Assembly (NCBI GenBank): GCA_937897315.1
Contig: CALCNS010000163.1
Span: forward strand, 1 to 6,976
DNA from: an uncultured Bacillota bacterium
Lineage (GTDB): Bacteria; Bacillota; JAAYKD01
Reading direction: 5' to 3'
DNA length: 6,976 nucleotides
The translations under genes were made by a program, and so were the position numbers. The notes below the pieces were generated by a model that was given only the letters and a program-made list of their open reading frames with translations, did no database searches and was not told the DNA's origin. Numbering within the stretch: the stretch's first letter is position 1; each line of letters opens with the position of its first letter. Shown here one piece after another: positions 6,723-6,976 of the stretch.

Positions 6723-6782
6723 GCTTCAATGCAAAATACCACGGTTCTTATCGTGGTATTTTGCATTGAAACTTATTTTTTT
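6721..6782 (+). terminator. Rho-independent terminator with a 19-bp perfect stem
   Basis: TTCAATGCAAAATACCACG (6725-6743) is perfectly complementary to CGTGGTATTTTGCATTGAA (6752-6770), with an 8-nt loop, GTTCTTAT. After one C-A mismatch, AAG (6721-6723) can pair with CTT (6772-6774), so the stem reaches into the flippase stop codon. Seven T residues follow at 6776-6782. There is no T-run on the opposite side, so it acts only on plus-strand transcripts. Confidence 0.9.
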
Positions 6783-6867
6783 GCTATTTTAACCTATTTT
6801 TGGGAAGGAATTCATCATATTCTAGTTGAAGTATAGGTGAAACGACTACGGAAAGGTAGGTAGCAAG

Positions 6868-6976
6868 ATGCAAAAAAGACTACTAATGAAGGAGGACCTG
6901 TTAACCTTACGATTAACAGGCGACCCTCAGATTTCTCCTGAGGGAGATTGGCTGGCTTATGTACTTTCATCAGTGA
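6868..6976 (+). CDS. S9 family peptidase (prolyl oligopeptidase/acylaminoacyl-peptidase type), N-terminal fragment
   Basis: Only the first 36 codons lie in the window. The sequence MQKRLLMKEDLLTLRL, then GDPQISPEGDWLAYVLS, matches the start of S9 serine peptidases, where the first blade of a TolB/WD40-like beta-propeller carries the SP-x-G-x-x-x-AY motif. The catalytic alpha/beta-hydrolase domain with Ser, Asp and His would lie about 400 residues downstream, outside the window, so activity cannot be judged. There is no signal peptide in the visible part, suggesting a cytoplasmic enzyme. The start at 6868 has the interrupted ribosome site AAAGGTAGG (6852-6860), 7 nt upstream. The in-frame ATG at 6886 has none. 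No convincing promoter is visible in 6783-6867. Confidence 0.75.
   Translation, partial: MQKRLLMKEDLLTLRLTGDPQISPEGDWLAYVLSSV

Overview
The window looks like ordinary chromosomal DNA of a low-to-moderate G+C member of the Bacillota. The grounds are strong Shine-Dalgarno sites matching the Bacillus-type 16S tail (GGAGG, AGGAGGTGAT), use of GTG and TTG starts, compact gene spacing, intrinsic hairpin terminators, and a flippase of the SpoVB/MurJ group. The genus cannot be fixed by eye. No tRNA, rRNA, CRISPR array, insertion sequence, phage gene or attachment site was found.

Layout. Bases 1-898 (minus strand) hold the N-terminal three quarters or so of a metal-dependent amidohydrolase that runs off the left edge. 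Across a 164-bp divergent intergenic region lies a plus-strand operon (1063-4017): a DUF1624/HGSNAT-like membrane acyltransferase, an M24 Xaa-Pro aminopeptidase-like metallopeptidase, and an L-asparaginase. The gaps between them are 11 and 4 bp. A hairpin at 4022-4062 with A- and T-runs on both sides ends this operon and also a convergent minus-strand pair (5062-4068) made of a DUF123 GIY-YIG-like protein and a small nitroreductase. A second divergent region (5063-5165) separates that pair from a 14-TM-type polysaccharide/lipid II flippase (5166-6722), which is followed by an unusually long, 19-bp perfect hairpin terminator. The right edge holds the first 36 codons of an S9-type (prolyl oligopeptidase/acylaminoacyl-peptidase) serine peptidase.

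How the genes fit together. Four of the eight genes (amidohydrolase, M24 peptidase, asparaginase, S9 peptidase) hydrolyse peptide or amide bonds. Three of them sit in or opposite the first operon, which suggests a locus for peptide and amino-acid salvage (inference). The flippase, nitroreductase and DUF123 protein have no obvious link to that theme. Nothing here amounts to a clearly new system. The points most worth checking are the conserved pairing of the DUF1624 protein with the peptidase and asparaginase, the altered active-site loop of the asparaginase, and the paired non-ATG starts of the two divergent genes around 5060-5170.
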